Position numbers and translations under genes: made by a program. A stretch of DNA of 64,000 bases from Runella rosea (GTDB lineage: Bacteria; Bacteroidota; Bacteroidia; Cytophagales; Spirosomataceae), in NCBI RefSeq assembly GCF_003325355.1, contig NZ_CP030850.1:3782001-3846000 (forward strand). The letters run 5' to 3'. The notes beneath the pieces are model-generated. The model was not told where the DNA came from. It worked only from the letters and a program-made list of their open reading frames with translations, and searched no databases. Below, one piece after another: positions 25,467 through 34,433 of this stretch. How positions within the stretch are numbered: the first letter of the stretch is position 1; the number at the start of each line of letters is the position of its first letter.

Positions 25467-26225
25467 TTATTTTCCGTTCAAATCCCAGTCGTAATCCATG
25501 TGCGTAACGCTGGCTTTTTTGTCGGCTTTTACGGTTGAATATTTATTTACCCAATCAATAATCGGCATTGTCTTCGTAAAATCTCCCCCATACCAAGACA
25601 AAATTTTCGATAAATCTGCCTTGTTTTTAGTGACGTTATTCTTGGTTTTATCGTTGATAAAATCCCGTCCCTGCTCATCCAACTGCTTATCCAAACGCTC
25701 AGCCACGAATGCTTCGTTGCGCAACGGTGGGCACGATTTGGCCGCACACACAAGCGCAAAGTGAATCCGAGGCTCATCAAATTTTTTACGGATAATCCCG
25801 TGTTCGATGTTATTCAAATCCATTTTTTTGCCGCCAATGGTAATAAACTTCACGTCCCAAGGAGTATTGACAAAAGGTATCTTGATTTTTGAGCCAATGT
25901 CTTTGATGCTCGTTATACCCGGATAATTGTCCAGAATCAACTGAATCGTAAACGCATTGTAGGCGTTAATCCAGTACGCCAGCTGCTCATCTTTGCTCCA
26001 TTTGTCGTTGGGAGCGCTCGCACTGAGCATATCTAGGTATTTTTTTAGTTCGGCGTAATCTTTTTTGAACGCAGTGTAATTGACAAAACCTTTGTCGTTT
26101 ACGTGTTTTTTCAGAAGTTTGTCCCAAGCAGCGTGGTCAACGGGGGCCGCAGTAGACGTGGGCGCAGCGGTACAGCTACTAAATACAGCCATCACTAAAA
26201 AAACAATTAAAGCAAAACAGCGCAT
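25467..26225 (-). CDS. DUF547 domain lipoprotein
   Basis: 252 residues. The N-terminal hydrophobic stretch ends in FSSC, a plausible lipobox with Cys19. The rest is DUF547: HAAWDKLLKKHVNDKG, the segment LAYWINAYNAFTI, NNIEHGIIRKKF, and HFALVCAAKSCPPLRNEAF, whose Cys-containing motif is the family's most conserved part. The family is common in Bacteroidota and has no settled biochemical role. It is a single-gene unit, divergent from the SDR gene. Confidence 0.88.
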   Translation of the reverse strand: MRCFALIVFLVMAVFSSCTAAPTSTAAPVDHAAWDKLLKKHVNDKGFVNYTAFKKDYAELKKYLDMLSASAPNDKWSKDEQLAYWINAYNAFTIQLILDNYPGITSIKDIGSKIKIPFVNTPWDVKFITIGGKKMDLNNIEHGIIRKKFDEPRIHFALVCAAKSCPPLRNEAFVAERLDKQLDEQGRDFINDKTKNNVTKNKADLSKILSWYGGDFTKTMPIIDWVNKYSTVKADKKASVTHMDYDWDLNGK

Positions 26226-26408
26226 AGTTTTAAGAAGTTGAGAGTTACAATTAATATGATGTTAGTACAATGTCACAAAGCAAATAATTCACCATCAGAA
26301 GAAAACGTTTTTCAGAATCAAAACAGCATACGTTTTAGAATACATACTAAATTTTTAGCCAAAAGGATTTCCACCCGTAAAACAGCCTAAAAAATTGGGC
26401 CACTAGCT

Positions 26409-27197
26409 ATGAATCTTGATTTAACTCAAAAAACCGCCATTGTATGCGGCAGTACGCAAGGTATCGGGCGCGCATCGGCGGTAGAATTGGCCCTGATGGG
26501 TGCCAACGTAACGCTTATGGCGCGCAATGAAGCCGCATTACAACAAACACTCAGTACGTTGGACGTGAGCCAAGGGCAAACGCACCGTTATATTGTGGCT
26601 GATTTTTCCAACATAGAAAACGTTAAAGAAGCCATCGACACCTATTTGGCGACGTTTCCAGAAGTCCAGATTCTCATCAACAATACGGGCGGGCCAACGG
26701 GCGGACCCATCATTGATGCAGCTCCTGAGCAATTTATGAAGACCTTTGAAATGCACCTCCTCAATAATCAAGTACTGGCGCAGGCGGTGGTACCAGCCAT
26801 GAAAAAAGCGGGTTTCGGGCGCATTGTAAACATCATTTCGACGTCAGTCAAACAGCCAATTGTTGGGTTAGGAGTATCTAATACTATCCGCTGGGCCGTG
26901 GCGAGTTGGGCCAAAACGCTTTCGTTGGAGATTGGCAAATTCGGCATTACGGTCAATAACGTTTTGCCCGGCTACACCAAGACTGGGCGTCTGGACACTG
27001 TCAATAAATTGAGAGCTGAAGCAATAGGAAAAACCGTTGACGAAGTGGCAAGGCAGTTAGAATCAGAAATCCCCATCGGACGTTTTGCCGAGCCAGAAGA
27101 AGTAGCCGCCGCCGTGGCATTTCTGTGTAGTCCTGCCGCCGCTGCTATTAGCGGTATCAATATTCCCGTTGACGGCGGAAAAACGGGTTCATTATAA
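26409..27197 (+). CDS. Short-chain dehydrogenase-like protein with an altered catalytic site
   Basis: 262 residues, FabG-like fold. The cofactor motif is GSTQGIGRAS and the usual NNAG is NNTGGP. Where the catalytic Tyr-x-x-x-Lys is expected, the sequence reads SNTIR in GVSNTIRWAVASWAK, so both Tyr and Lys are missing. This matches a known atypical beta-ketoacyl-reductase-like SDR subgroup that lacks the tetrad. Cofactor binding may be kept, but classical reductase activity is doubtful. It is followed 35 bases later by a MaoC hydratase and then maf on the same strand; an acyl-thioester role is suggested by the hydratase only. Confidence 0.87.
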   Translation: MNLDLTQKTAIVCGSTQGIGRASAVELALMGANVTLMARNEAALQQTLSTLDVSQGQTHRYIVADFSNIENVKEAIDTYLATFPEVQILINNTGGPTGGPIIDAAPEQFMKTFEMHLLNNQVLAQAVVPAMKKAGFGRIVNIISTSVKQPIVGLGVSNTIRWAVASWAKTLSLEIGKFGITVNNVLPGYTKTGRLDTVNKLRAEAIGKTVDEVARQLESEIPIGRFAEPEEVAAAVAFLCSPAAAAISGINIPVDGGKTGSL

Positions 27198-27232
27198 AAC
27201 CATTTTTTATTAAACGCTAAAACCTAACTTCT

Positions 27233-27640
27233 ATGAAACTTTCCCTCGGCGATACCTACGAATACGAATTCCGTTTTTCTCAAGATGATGTTATTGCCTT
27301 TGCCCAACTCACGGGCGACGACAATCCGTTGCATTTAGACCCCGAATACGCCGCCACGACGCCCTTCAAACGACCCATCATTCACGGAATGCTGGGCGCG
27401 AGCGTATTCACCAAAGTGATCGGTACAAAGTTTCCAGGCTACGGCTCCATCTACGTCGGACAAACTTTCCAGTTTTTGCGACCGATGTTTGTGGATACCG
27501 ACTACAGAGTAAAATTTACGGTCATCACGCTGAATCCCGAAAAACATACGGGCGAGATTTTGGGCGAAGTTTTTGATGTAACGACCAACAAAATCACCAC
27601 CAAAGGCGTGGCTACGCTGATGCACAAGGAAAAAATCTAA
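27233..27640 (+). CDS. MaoC-like (R)-specific enoyl hydratase
   Basis: 135 residues, one hot-dog domain. The catalytic Asp and His of the hydratase 2 motif are in TGDDNPLHLDPEYA, followed by IIHGMLGASVFTKVIG. The family, which includes PhaJ, hydrates trans-2-enoyl-CoA to (R)-3-hydroxyacyl-CoA. It lies between the atypical SDR (35 bases upstream) and maf (14 bases downstream), probably in one transcript with both. No polyhydroxyalkanoate synthase is in the window. Confidence 0.9.
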   Translation: MKLSLGDTYEYEFRFSQDDVIAFAQLTGDDNPLHLDPEYAATTPFKRPIIHGMLGASVFTKVIGTKFPGYGSIYVGQTFQFLRPMFVDTDYRVKFTVITLNPEKHTGEILGEVFDVTTNKITTKGVATLMHKEKI

Positions 27641-27654
27641 CGACCACTATTTAA

Positions 27655-28233
27655 ATGCTTTTGCTCACCCACCCCCTTATTCTCGCCTCCAACTCTCCGC
27701 GGCGTCAGCAGTTGTTGCGCGAGTTGGGGTTTGATTTTACCGTTGAGGTTCGCCCCACAGATGAGCTGTTTCCTGCCGATATGCCCGCCGCCGAAGTGGC
27801 GGGGTATTTGGCAAAACACAAAGCATCACAGTTTGAGTCAAATTTGAACGACCGCCTCGTCCTCTGCGCCGATACGATTGTGGTGGTAGACAACATGATT
27901 CTCAACAAACCCGCTGATGCCGCCGAAGCCAAAGCCATGCTCCAGCAACTTTCAGGACGCAGCCACGAGGTCATCACGGGCATTTGTTTGTTGAGTAGCC
28001 AAGGTTACCAAACCGTCAGCGATGTAGCCAAGGTGGAGTTTAAAACCCTTACCGACGCCGAAATTGAGTATTATATTCAGCACTATCGCCCTTTCGACAA
28101 AGCAGGTGCTTACGGTGTACAGGAATGGATTGGCATGATGGGAATCAATCGTATTGAAGGCTCTTTTTACACCATTATGGGATTGCCTTTACACAAAGTG
28201 TACGAACTGTTGCTACCCTTTATCCACCCGTAA
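27655..28233 (+). CDS. maf: Maf-like nucleoside triphosphate pyrophosphatase
   Basis: 192 residues, typical length. The signature LILASNSPRRQQLL lies near the N-terminus, and the catalytic acidic residue is in CADTIVVVDN; GAYGVQEWIG and GLPLHKVYELL follow as in relatives. Members hydrolyse dTTP, UTP or modified nucleotides and are linked to house-cleaning and septum control. It ends a three-gene run after the SDR and the MaoC hydratase; the grouping looks positional more than functional. Confidence 0.93.
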   Translation: MLLLTHPLILASNSPRRQQLLRELGFDFTVEVRPTDELFPADMPAAEVAGYLAKHKASQFESNLNDRLVLCADTIVVVDNMILNKPADAAEAKAMLQQLSGRSHEVITGICLLSSQGYQTVSDVAKVEFKTLTDAEIEYYIQHYRPFDKAGAYGVQEWIGMMGINRIEGSFYTIMGLPLHKVYELLLPFIHP

Positions 28234-28251
28234 CCGCTTATCAAAAATCTG

Positions 28252-28282
28252 TTTGAAACGGCTAAGTGAATATCTATTTTTG
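28252..28282 (+). promoter_or_regulatory. Bacteroidota-type promoter for the 28354 lipoprotein gene
   Basis: TTTG, 19 bases, TATTTTTG: an exact match to the TTTG/TAnnTTTG pattern. The start of transcription would be near 28288, leaving a leader of about 66 bases. Confidence 0.6.
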
Positions 28283-28353
28283 TAAAACAGCAATTACGAT
28301 TGATTTTGAAGCCATCAATCGTTTATCCAGAACAAAAAAGTATCATTCCTGCC

Positions 28354-29133
28354 ATGAAAAACAAACTTACCTTTCTCTTGTGCGCGAGCCTTGTCTGGCT
28401 GGCGAGCTGTACCCCAAACTTTTACCATTTACGCCCCGCCTCGGGCGACATCGCCTGGATCGAAGGACGTGAGGTGACACGGGTTGAGCAAAACGGGGTG
28501 GTACTGGTCGCGTCCTACGAGTTTGAAGATCCACACCATTTGGTATTGGATGTCGAAATCAAAAACCGAACTAACGCTCCATTGCTGGTTGACCCCAACG
28601 ATTTCACTTACTTTCCTTTTGAAGAAAAAGGCGACACCTTACGCAAAAAAACGAATTCTTCGTACGCCGCCACTTACCGCGCTACCGACCCAGAGCAAAA
28701 AATTGAACAGGCAACCCTAGAAATAAAACGCCAAAAACAACGCTTAGTTGCGGCATCTATTTTTAATGGGGTGATGTTAGTGGCGACTATTGCGAGCGAT
28801 ATTCACAGTTCAAATCGCAACGACCGCTCATGGCAGCAACGGGCCAACAATCGCTACAATCACGCGCAGGCATACAATTTTATCATTCAAAAGCAGATTG
28901 CCGACGTACAGCTTCAAAAAATACGCACCGACCAACTGCAACACGAACGCGCCAACTGGCAAGACATGGCACTCCGCAAAACCACCTTGCCCGTGGGCGA
29001 ATCGGTACGCGGCTTGCTGTTTTTACCCAAAGATACCCGTGCGTCTTACCTGTGGCTCAATTATGAAACGCCCGCCGATTCAACGAATTTACGGGTCAAG
29101 TTTTTGCAGGAAAAAATTAAGCCTGAACACTAA
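28354..29133 (+). CDS. Lipoprotein of unknown function
   Basis: 259 residues from the ATG at 28354. The signal peptide ends in the lipobox LASC (Cys18). The mature part has an N-terminal beta domain (to about 105), a charged helical stretch containing a hydrophobic segment around VAASIFNGVMLVATIAS, and a second beta domain near the C-terminus with the VGESVRGLLFLP motif typical of DUF-type lipoproteins that end with a surface-exposed strand. I do not recognise the family. Its stop overlaps the stop of the convergent glycosyltransferase by three to four bases, so no terminator separates them. Confidence 0.7.
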   Translation: MKNKLTFLLCASLVWLASCTPNFYHLRPASGDIAWIEGREVTRVEQNGVVLVASYEFEDPHHLVLDVEIKNRTNAPLLVDPNDFTYFPFEEKGDTLRKKTNSSYAATYRATDPEQKIEQATLEIKRQKQRLVAASIFNGVMLVATIASDIHSSNRNDRSWQQRANNRYNHAQAYNFIIQKQIADVQLQKIRTDQLQHERANWQDMALRKTTLPVGESVRGLLFLPKDTRASYLWLNYETPADSTNLRVKFLQEKIKPEH

Positions 29134-30494
29134 ACATCCTTTGTTGGAGCATTCCAATCAATCCCTTTCACGAATAGCTCATACACCAGACAGCCAATCA
29201 CCAGGATATACTCCAGCGCCACAATCCGCAGGTTTTCTTGGTAAGGCTGCGAAGCGTACGCAACGTAAGTAAGCGGCAACAACGCCGACCAAACCACGGG
29301 GTACCAACGCCCAGTGAGCGCCCCAAAAGCCACCAAGGTAGTGATATACCAAGGATGGACGGTCGTGACGCACAAAAAATAAACGGTCAATACCAGCAGC
29401 ATTTTTTCGGGTAAACTTCGACGCAGAAACGCTATTTGAGCAATACAAACCAACGTCACCAACGACAGCAACGGTCCCAATAAATGGATGATATTATAAC
29501 CCGTAATCCAATAACCCACTTGCCGGAACAAGTAGTAAAAGCTGGCGTTGAATTCAAATTTCTGAAAGTATAAATCAAGGCTTTTACCGAAGTTGACAAC
29601 CAGTTCACGGCTCAGGAACGGAGCAAACAACGTCAATAAAATCAAACCTACGATTACACAATAGACCAGGCCTTTACGCAATCCAAGTCGTTTGAAAATA
29701 AGCGGTAGGAAAATCAATGGCAACAATTTTACAGCAGCTCCCACTGCCAATGCTCCTGCCGACCCGACATAGTATTTATCTCTATGAAACGGCCTGTCAA
29801 TCCATCTCACTGCCAACAAAATAAAAAACAGCGTCACCGCTTCAAAATGCAAATTTCCCGTCAATTCAATGATAACGAATGGATTGAGTGCGTAAATCAG
29901 CACCGCATTTTGCATGCCCTTTTCGTTATATTTAGGAAATTTGAAAGTACTTAATAGCCAAATAATGCCGAGTTCGGCCATAAAAATAAATGCCCTTAAC
30001 GCCACAACGTTGCGTAGGACACTGTCGCCCGCCATCCAAGCCGACAGGCCAAACATCAATTGATTCAGCGGTGGATAAACAGTAAAGTAATTCGGAGAAT
30101 TAAGCCCCTGAAAAAGCGCTTCGCTTAGGTGCGCATCGGCGGCAAGGGAAGTAGTGATTATTTCAGAAGGCAGATACAAATAGGGGTTGTAACTCGCTGA
30201 TAACAAACGTCCATCCCAAATAAACCGAAAATAATCGTCGGACAGTGCGGGTACCGAAAACAGCAGTAAAACGCGGAAGGCAATAGCGCCCCAAATCCAT
30301 TTTTGGATTTGTCGTTTGTCCCATTTTTGGCTAATAACTAAGGCATACATCAAAAATAATCCCCCAAAGGTCAGAATAAGTTCTCCCGCTTGGGGTCGTT
30401 TCCAATGATACCCTACCAACCCATATCCCGCCGCACTGACAAGGATAAAAAGAAGAAACCACAGAATAGAGGCATTTTTGGAGGCTTTTGGCAT
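29130..30494 (-). CDS. Polytopic GT-C type glycosyltransferase
   Basis: 454 residues with about eleven membrane helices. The first loop carries an acidic motif, LSDDYFRFIWDGRLL, and the segment NPYLYLPSE followed by YPPLNQLMF, the pattern of GT87/DUF2029-like mannosyl- or arabinosyltransferases that use polyprenyl-phosphate sugars on the outer face of the inner membrane. It is a single-gene unit, convergent with the lipoprotein. The acceptor is unknown; roles in lipid-linked glycan or protein glycosylation are possible. Confidence 0.8.
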   Translation of the reverse strand: MPKASKNASILWFLLFILVSAAGYGLVGYHWKRPQAGELILTFGGLFLMYALVISQKWDKRQIQKWIWGAIAFRVLLLFSVPALSDDYFRFIWDGRLLSASYNPYLYLPSEIITTSLAADAHLSEALFQGLNSPNYFTVYPPLNQLMFGLSAWMAGDSVLRNVVALRAFIFMAELGIIWLLSTFKFPKYNEKGMQNAVLIYALNPFVIIELTGNLHFEAVTLFFILLAVRWIDRPFHRDKYYVGSAGALAVGAAVKLLPLIFLPLIFKRLGLRKGLVYCVIVGLILLTLFAPFLSRELVVNFGKSLDLYFQKFEFNASFYYLFRQVGYWITGYNIIHLLGPLLSLVTLVCIAQIAFLRRSLPEKMLLVLTVYFLCVTTVHPWYITTLVAFGALTGRWYPVVWSALLPLTYVAYASQPYQENLRIVALEYILVIGCLVYELFVKGIDWNAPTKDV

Positions 30495-30587
30495 AGCAAA
30501 CGCGGTATTTTTCCGCTCAATTAATACCCGTGAAATAACAATTAATTCACAGGCCTTCCAAATTTCGACCGTTCACTCAAAAAATAG

Positions 30588-30619
30588 TTTGTAAACTTTT
30601 GGAAGTTTCCGTACCTTTG
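30588..30619 (+). promoter_or_regulatory. Bacteroidota-type promoter for rpmH-rnpA
   Basis: TTTG (30588-30591), 20 bases, TACCTTTG (30612-30619). Both elements and spacing match the primary sigma pattern of the phylum. Transcription should begin near 30624, about 44 bases before the rpmH ATG. Confidence 0.7.
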
Positions 30620-30667
30620 CGGACTCTTTTGAAATCAAGGATTTACAAGAAATAAAAGGTCAAAAAA

Positions 30668-30826
30668 ATGAAACGTACATATCAACCTTCAAACCGCAAA
30701 AGACGTAACAAGCACGGTTTCCGTGAGCGGATGGAATCAGCCAATGGCCGCAAGGTGTTGGCCGCTCGTCGCAAAAAAGGCCGTTGGAAACTTACAGTTT
30801 CGGACGAAAAGCGTCACAAGCAATAA
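30668..30826 (+). CDS. rpmH: Ribosomal protein bL34
   Basis: A 52-residue, strongly basic protein starting [20 protein letters not shown] and ending EKRHKQ, the characteristic L34 sequence. It is part of the large ribosomal subunit. The ATG at 30668 is preceded by an A-rich leader. It sits 85 bases before rnpA in the classical rpmH-rnpA order, but dnaA is not next to it, and dnaN lies about 17 kb away. Confidence 0.97.
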   Translation: MKRTYQPSNRKRRNKHGFRERMESANGRKVLAARRKKGRWKLTVSDEKRHKQ

Positions 30827-30911
30827 TTTGTTTGCGTGTTTGGGGAGTTTGTTTGTTTGAAAGTTGAAGAAAGCTTCTCAAACAAGTGCAGTAGTTCAAA
30901 CGATTCAAACA

Positions 30912-31340
30912 TTGAGACAGACATTACAAAAAATAGAACGGTTAAGTAGTCCAAAAGTGATTAGCCGTTTGTTTGAAAAAGGTAGCACGGAAACCCAAAC
31001 GTCCTACCTTTTTCCTTTTAAAGTATTTTACCTTTACGAACCTTTCCCTTCTGCACAGGCACTTCCTCAAGTGCTGTTTACGATTTCGAAGCGAAATTTT
31101 AAGCGGGCTGTTGACCGCAACCTCCTGCGTCGCCGCTGCCGCGAAGCTTATCGCAAAAACAAACACCTTTTTTTTGAATCGCCCGAGCACCGCGCTCCTT
31201 CCTACATTGCGTTTGTATTAATTGCCAAAGAAAAAGTAGAATACGAAGTCATTGAGCGCTCGATGCAAAAACTCATCGGCCGAATGGCAAAAGTGGGGGA
31301 TGAATCCGCAAAGCCTTCCACTGAGCGTTTAGATGCTTAA
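30912..31340 (+). CDS. rnpA: Ribonuclease P protein component
   Basis: 142 residues from a TTG at 30912. There is no ATG anywhere ahead of the conserved region in this frame; a second TTG at 30864 would add 16 residues. I chose 30912 because MRQTLQKIERLSSPKVISRLFEKG matches the usual family start (x-T-F-x-K-x-E-R-L). The RNA-binding RNR motif is KRAVDRNLLRRRCREAYRK. The protein binds the RNase P RNA and helps it process the 5' end of precursor tRNAs. It lies just downstream of rpmH and should share its promoter. Confidence 0.93.
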   Translation: MRQTLQKIERLSSPKVISRLFEKGSTETQTSYLFPFKVFYLYEPFPSAQALPQVLFTISKRNFKRAVDRNLLRRRCREAYRKNKHLFFESPEHRAPSYIAFVLIAKEKVEYEVIERSMQKLIGRMAKVGDESAKPSTERLDA

Positions 31341-31401
31341 AAAGTGAAGGAATTACCTTTTATAACCTTTTTTCAACCTTCCATTTATACAAATCTACTG
31401 T

Positions 31402-31409
31402 TAACTTTG
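31402..31409 (+). promoter_or_regulatory. Candidate -7 element for the 31485 regulator gene
   Basis: TAACTTTG matches TAnnTTTG; no TTTG is found at the matching -33 distance. The leader would be about 70 bases. Confidence 0.3.
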
Positions 31410-31484
31410 TGTTAAGAATGAATAAGCGGTGTTAAAATTCCTGACACGTCTCGTACTTTCGTCACCGAAATCAACTCCCATGCC

Positions 31485-32186
31485 ATGAGCGCAGCTAAAT
31501 CGGCTCAAATTGCACACAAAGTATTAGTCGTCGACGACGACCCGGATATTGTCGAGCTTCTTGCTTACAATTTGGAAAAAGAAGGCTACGAGGTAGCGAC
31601 GGCTTCCAACGGAAAAAATGCGTTGGAAATCGCCCGTACTTTCATTCCCGAACTTGTCGTACTGGACATTATGATGCCCCAAATGGATGGCATCGAAACT
31701 GCCCGCCTCTTGCGGGATATTCCCGATTTTCGGAACACCTATCTCTTGTTTCTGACCGCTCGCTCGGAAGAGTATTCAGAGGTAGCCGCCTTCGAAATCG
31801 GCGCGGATGATTACATTACAAAGCCCATCAAACCACGGGCACTGATGAGTCGTATCAATGCGTTGTTTAGAAGAGAAGCCCAAAAGGCCGAGCCTGAGTC
31901 TCAGATTGAGATTGCGGGTCTGTCTATCAACCGAAAAAATTACACGGTCACCAAAGACGACAAATCGGTGGTTTTGCCCAAAAAAGAGTTCGAGTTGCTC
32001 TTTTTCTTAGCCAATCACCCCAACAAGGTGTTTAATAGAGAAGAATTGCTCCAAAAAATCTGGGGTGCCGATATTTACGTTCTCGAACGAACGGTAGACG
32101 TTCACATCCGAAAAGTGCGTGAAAAAGTAGGTGAAACCTACATCCGAACGCTCAAGGGTGTGGGGTATATGTTTACGGACGAATAG
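31485..32186 (+). CDS. OmpR/PhoB-type response regulator, no adjacent kinase
   Basis: 233 residues. The receiver domain (about 10-130) has VVDDDPDIVELL, the phospho-accepting Asp in LVVLDIMMPQMDG, Thr in FLTAR and Lys in DDYITKPIKP. The winged-helix domain (about 140-232) contains KEFELLFFLANHPNKVFNREELLQKIWG and the recognition helix region RTVDVHIRKVREKVG. It is a transcription factor activated by phosphorylation. No histidine kinase is encoded next to it, so its partner is elsewhere. It is a single-gene unit with an imperfect hairpin behind it. Confidence 0.92.
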   Translation: MSAAKSAQIAHKVLVVDDDPDIVELLAYNLEKEGYEVATASNGKNALEIARTFIPELVVLDIMMPQMDGIETARLLRDIPDFRNTYLLFLTARSEEYSEVAAFEIGADDYITKPIKPRALMSRINALFRREAQKAEPESQIEIAGLSINRKNYTVTKDDKSVVLPKKEFELLFFLANHPNKVFNREELLQKIWGADIYVLERTVDVHIRKVREKVGETYIRTLKGVGYMFTDE

Positions 32187-32192
32187 TTTCGG

Positions 32193-32261
32193 AGTAAGCA
32201 GTAGGCAGTCCATAGTTGGCAAGTAGTAACAATCTCATTTTTAAACTGCCTACTACTTACT
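32193..32261. repeat. Imperfect inverted repeat with AGTAGGCAGT-type words
   Basis: AGTAAGCAGTAGGCAGT near 32193 is mirrored by ACTGCCTACTACTTACT ending at 32261, one mismatch over 17 bp, with a loop of about 34 bases. It separates the regulator (+) and nuoD (-) stops and may work as a terminator. Confidence 0.5.
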
Positions 32262-32266
32262 TTCAC

Positions 32267-33487
32267 TTATCTATCTACCTCCCCCATCACTACATCAATG
32301 GAGCCGATAATCGCTACTAAATCGGCGAGCATGGCGCCACGGGAAATTTCGGCAATCACCGAGAGGTTATTAAATGAACAGGCCCGCGCTTTGCAACGAA
32401 CAGGAATATCTGATTTACCATCGGTACGGAAGAAAAAGCCTAGTTCTCCTTTAGGGTTTTCGGCCCGGACATAATAATCCATCGCCTGCGGACGAATCTT
32501 TTTGGGAACAAACGCCTGTGGGTCAAAATCAGGCGTACGGCGGTGTTCTCCAAGTAATTTCTCCACACATTGCTTGATGATTTTGACCGACTCTCTACAT
32601 TCTAGCACCCGCACATAATTCCGGTCCCAACAATCTCCGACGGTTCCGACGAGTCCTTCTCCCATCGGTACGTCAAAATCCAATTCGGGATAAACCGAAT
32701 AACCATCTACTTTGCGTAAGTCCCATCGCAATCCCGAACCACGCAATACAGGTCCTGAACAACCATAATTTATCGCCACCGACAACGGCAATACCCCTAC
32801 ATTGGCCGTGCGTTGCACAAAAATTTTGTTGTCAATAACAAGTTGTTGAAGTTCTTCTAATTTGGGTTTGAGATAATTAACAAACTCCAAACAACGTTCC
32901 TCAAAACCAACGGGTACATCATAAAACAAACCACCCACCCAAATATAATTGTAGAGCATTCGTGCACCCGAAAGCCACTCCAACATCCGCAGAATATGCT
33001 CACGGTCGCGCATCATCCAGAGGAAAGGTGTATACGCTCCAATGTCCATGGCATAGGTACCTATGGCCACAAAATGCGACGCCAAGCGGTTGAGTTCTGC
33101 CACCAATACCCGAATATACTCCACGCGCTTAGGCAGGTCTTTATCAATGCCCAGCATCCGCTCAACGCCCATCACGTAGGCGTGCTCAGAGTTCATGGCC
33201 GCTACGTAATCCATACGGTCTACGTAAGGAATGATTTGGTTGAATGGCAGTGACTCCGCGTGTTTTTCAAAACAACGGTGCAGGTACCCAATATGAGGCA
33301 CCACATCGACAATGATTTCTCCATCCGACACCACCTCTAGTCGCAGCACGCCGTGCGTAGACGGGTGTTGCGGGCCAATATTAATGACCATTTCCTCCGT
33401 ACGAAGACGCTCGGAAGTATATTTGCCAGGTTCTGAAACCTGTAAATGTTCGGGACTGTACGTATATTGAATAGAATCAGTAGGCAT
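32267..33487 (-). CDS. nuoD: NADH-quinone oxidoreductase subunit D (49 kDa)
   Basis: 406 residues from the ATG at 33487; the frame extends only four codons further to a TTG. The family signature [17 protein letters not shown] is near the N-terminus, with [13 protein letters not shown] and [12 protein letters not shown] following; the C-terminus ends in [14 protein letters not shown]. NuoD forms part of the quinone-binding site in the peripheral arm of complex I. No other nuo gene is adjacent on either side, so this gene is split from the rest of the complex I cluster. Confidence 0.96.
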   Translation of the reverse strand: MPTDSIQYTYSPEHLQVSEPGKYTSERLRTEEMVINIGPQHPSTHGVLRLEVVSDGEIIVDVVPHIGYLHRCFEKHAESLPFNQIIPYVDRMDYVAAMNSEHAYVMGVERMLGIDKDLPKRVEYIRVLVAELNRLASHFVAIGTYAMDIGAYTPFLWMMRDREHILRMLEWLSGARMLYNYIWVGGLFYDVPVGFEERCLEFVNYLKPKLEELQQLVIDNKIFVQRTANVGVLPLSVAINYGCSGPVLRGSGLRWDLRKVDGYSVYPELDFDVPMGEGLVGTVGDCWDRNYVRVLECRESVKIIKQCVEKLLGEHRRTPDFDPQAFVPKKIRPQAMDYYVRAENPKGELGFFFRTDGKSDIPVRCKARACSFNNLSVIAEISRGAMLADLVAIIGSIDVVMGEVDR

Positions 33488-33519
33488 CTCAAAAAACAAT
33501 TCAAACTTCTTTGCTAAGC

Positions 33520-33527
33520 CAAAAGTA
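33520..33527 (-). promoter_or_regulatory. Candidate -7 element for nuoD
   Basis: TACTTTTG on the minus strand fits TAnnTTTG, about 33 bases ahead of the nuoD ATG. No clear -33 TTTG. Confidence 0.3.
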
Positions 33528-33739
33528 ATAGATTTTACCCAAGAACAGGCCCAATTTCTAACTTGCTTTTGACTATTTGCTGAAAAACAATGTCCTTTTG
33601 CAGGTACGCATCTACGGCTTTTTTACAGCAACGTGCTTCGAAATAAATAAGCCCTTCCTCCCGCTATCCATTCCTTCACAGATTGTATATTTGTTATTAT
33701 TTGTGGGCCTGCCCACCTGAGACTTTGACCGTGTAAACT

Positions 33740-34306
33740 ATGCATGAAATTGAGCCTTTTTATAACTGGGAAAAACACTATGTAGCCGCCGAAGACCGTA
33801 AATCCCCTTTTTATGGCCGCGACTATAACATGAATCAGTACGAACACGACATTTACGGTTACTATATTCACCCGCTTTGGGATGACATCGAGTCTGAAAC
33901 ACTCTACGTAAAAATTCTTTTTGCCGACTATAAAAAGACGTTTGCAATCATTGAGTTGTTTGGCGAATGGAACGATACCCTCCACAACGACATCATGTAT
34001 TTCAAGCGCAATGTCATCGACCATTTATTGGCGGAGGGTATCAGTCAATTTATTTTGATTGGAGAAAACATTCTTAACTTTCACGGCTCCGACGACGAGT
34101 ATTATGCCGAGTGGTTTGAAGAAATTGAAGACGGATGGATTGCCGTCGTCGGCTCCCGCGACCACATCGAACGCGAATGGAAGCGATATCGCTTAGATTA
34201 TTATCTCAATTTTGGCGGTACTCTCCACCTAGAAAATTGGCGTACCATGCAGCCTCAACCTTTTTACGAACTAGTCAAAAGTTTGATTATAAGGCGACTA
34301 ATGTAA
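33740..34306 (+). CDS. Conserved-looking hypothetical protein
   Basis: 188 residues, soluble, very rich in aromatic and acidic residues (for example FYGRDYNMNQYEHDIYGYYIHPLWDD). No signal peptide, membrane helix or known motif. The composition with many Trp and Tyr residues suggests a compact folded cytoplasmic protein. It starts 17 bases after a 250-base interval from nuoD, and is followed by a Tat-type isomerase gene on the same strand, 127 bases away. Function unknown. Confidence 0.65.
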   Translation: MHEIEPFYNWEKHYVAAEDRKSPFYGRDYNMNQYEHDIYGYYIHPLWDDIESETLYVKILFADYKKTFAIIELFGEWNDTLHNDIMYFKRNVIDHLLAEGISQFILIGENILNFHGSDDEYYAEWFEEIEDGWIAVVGSRDHIEREWKRYRLDYYLNFGGTLHLENWRTMQPQPFYELVKSLIIRRLM

Positions 34307-34433
34307 ATACGTACAACAAAAATACTTCATTTATTAATGAATTAATACGAACAACGGCTAATAAAAGTACCCTCATCTTAGCATTCTAAAGTAAGTTTTG
34401 GTGCATGTATGCCTTTTTCTTAAAAATACGCAC

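Noticed and set aside
26300-26345. Near-repeat ACGTTTTTCAGAAT / ACGTTTTAGAAT ahead of the SDR gene
   Set aside because: Short, AT-rich and imperfect; no palindromic symmetry or second line of evidence.
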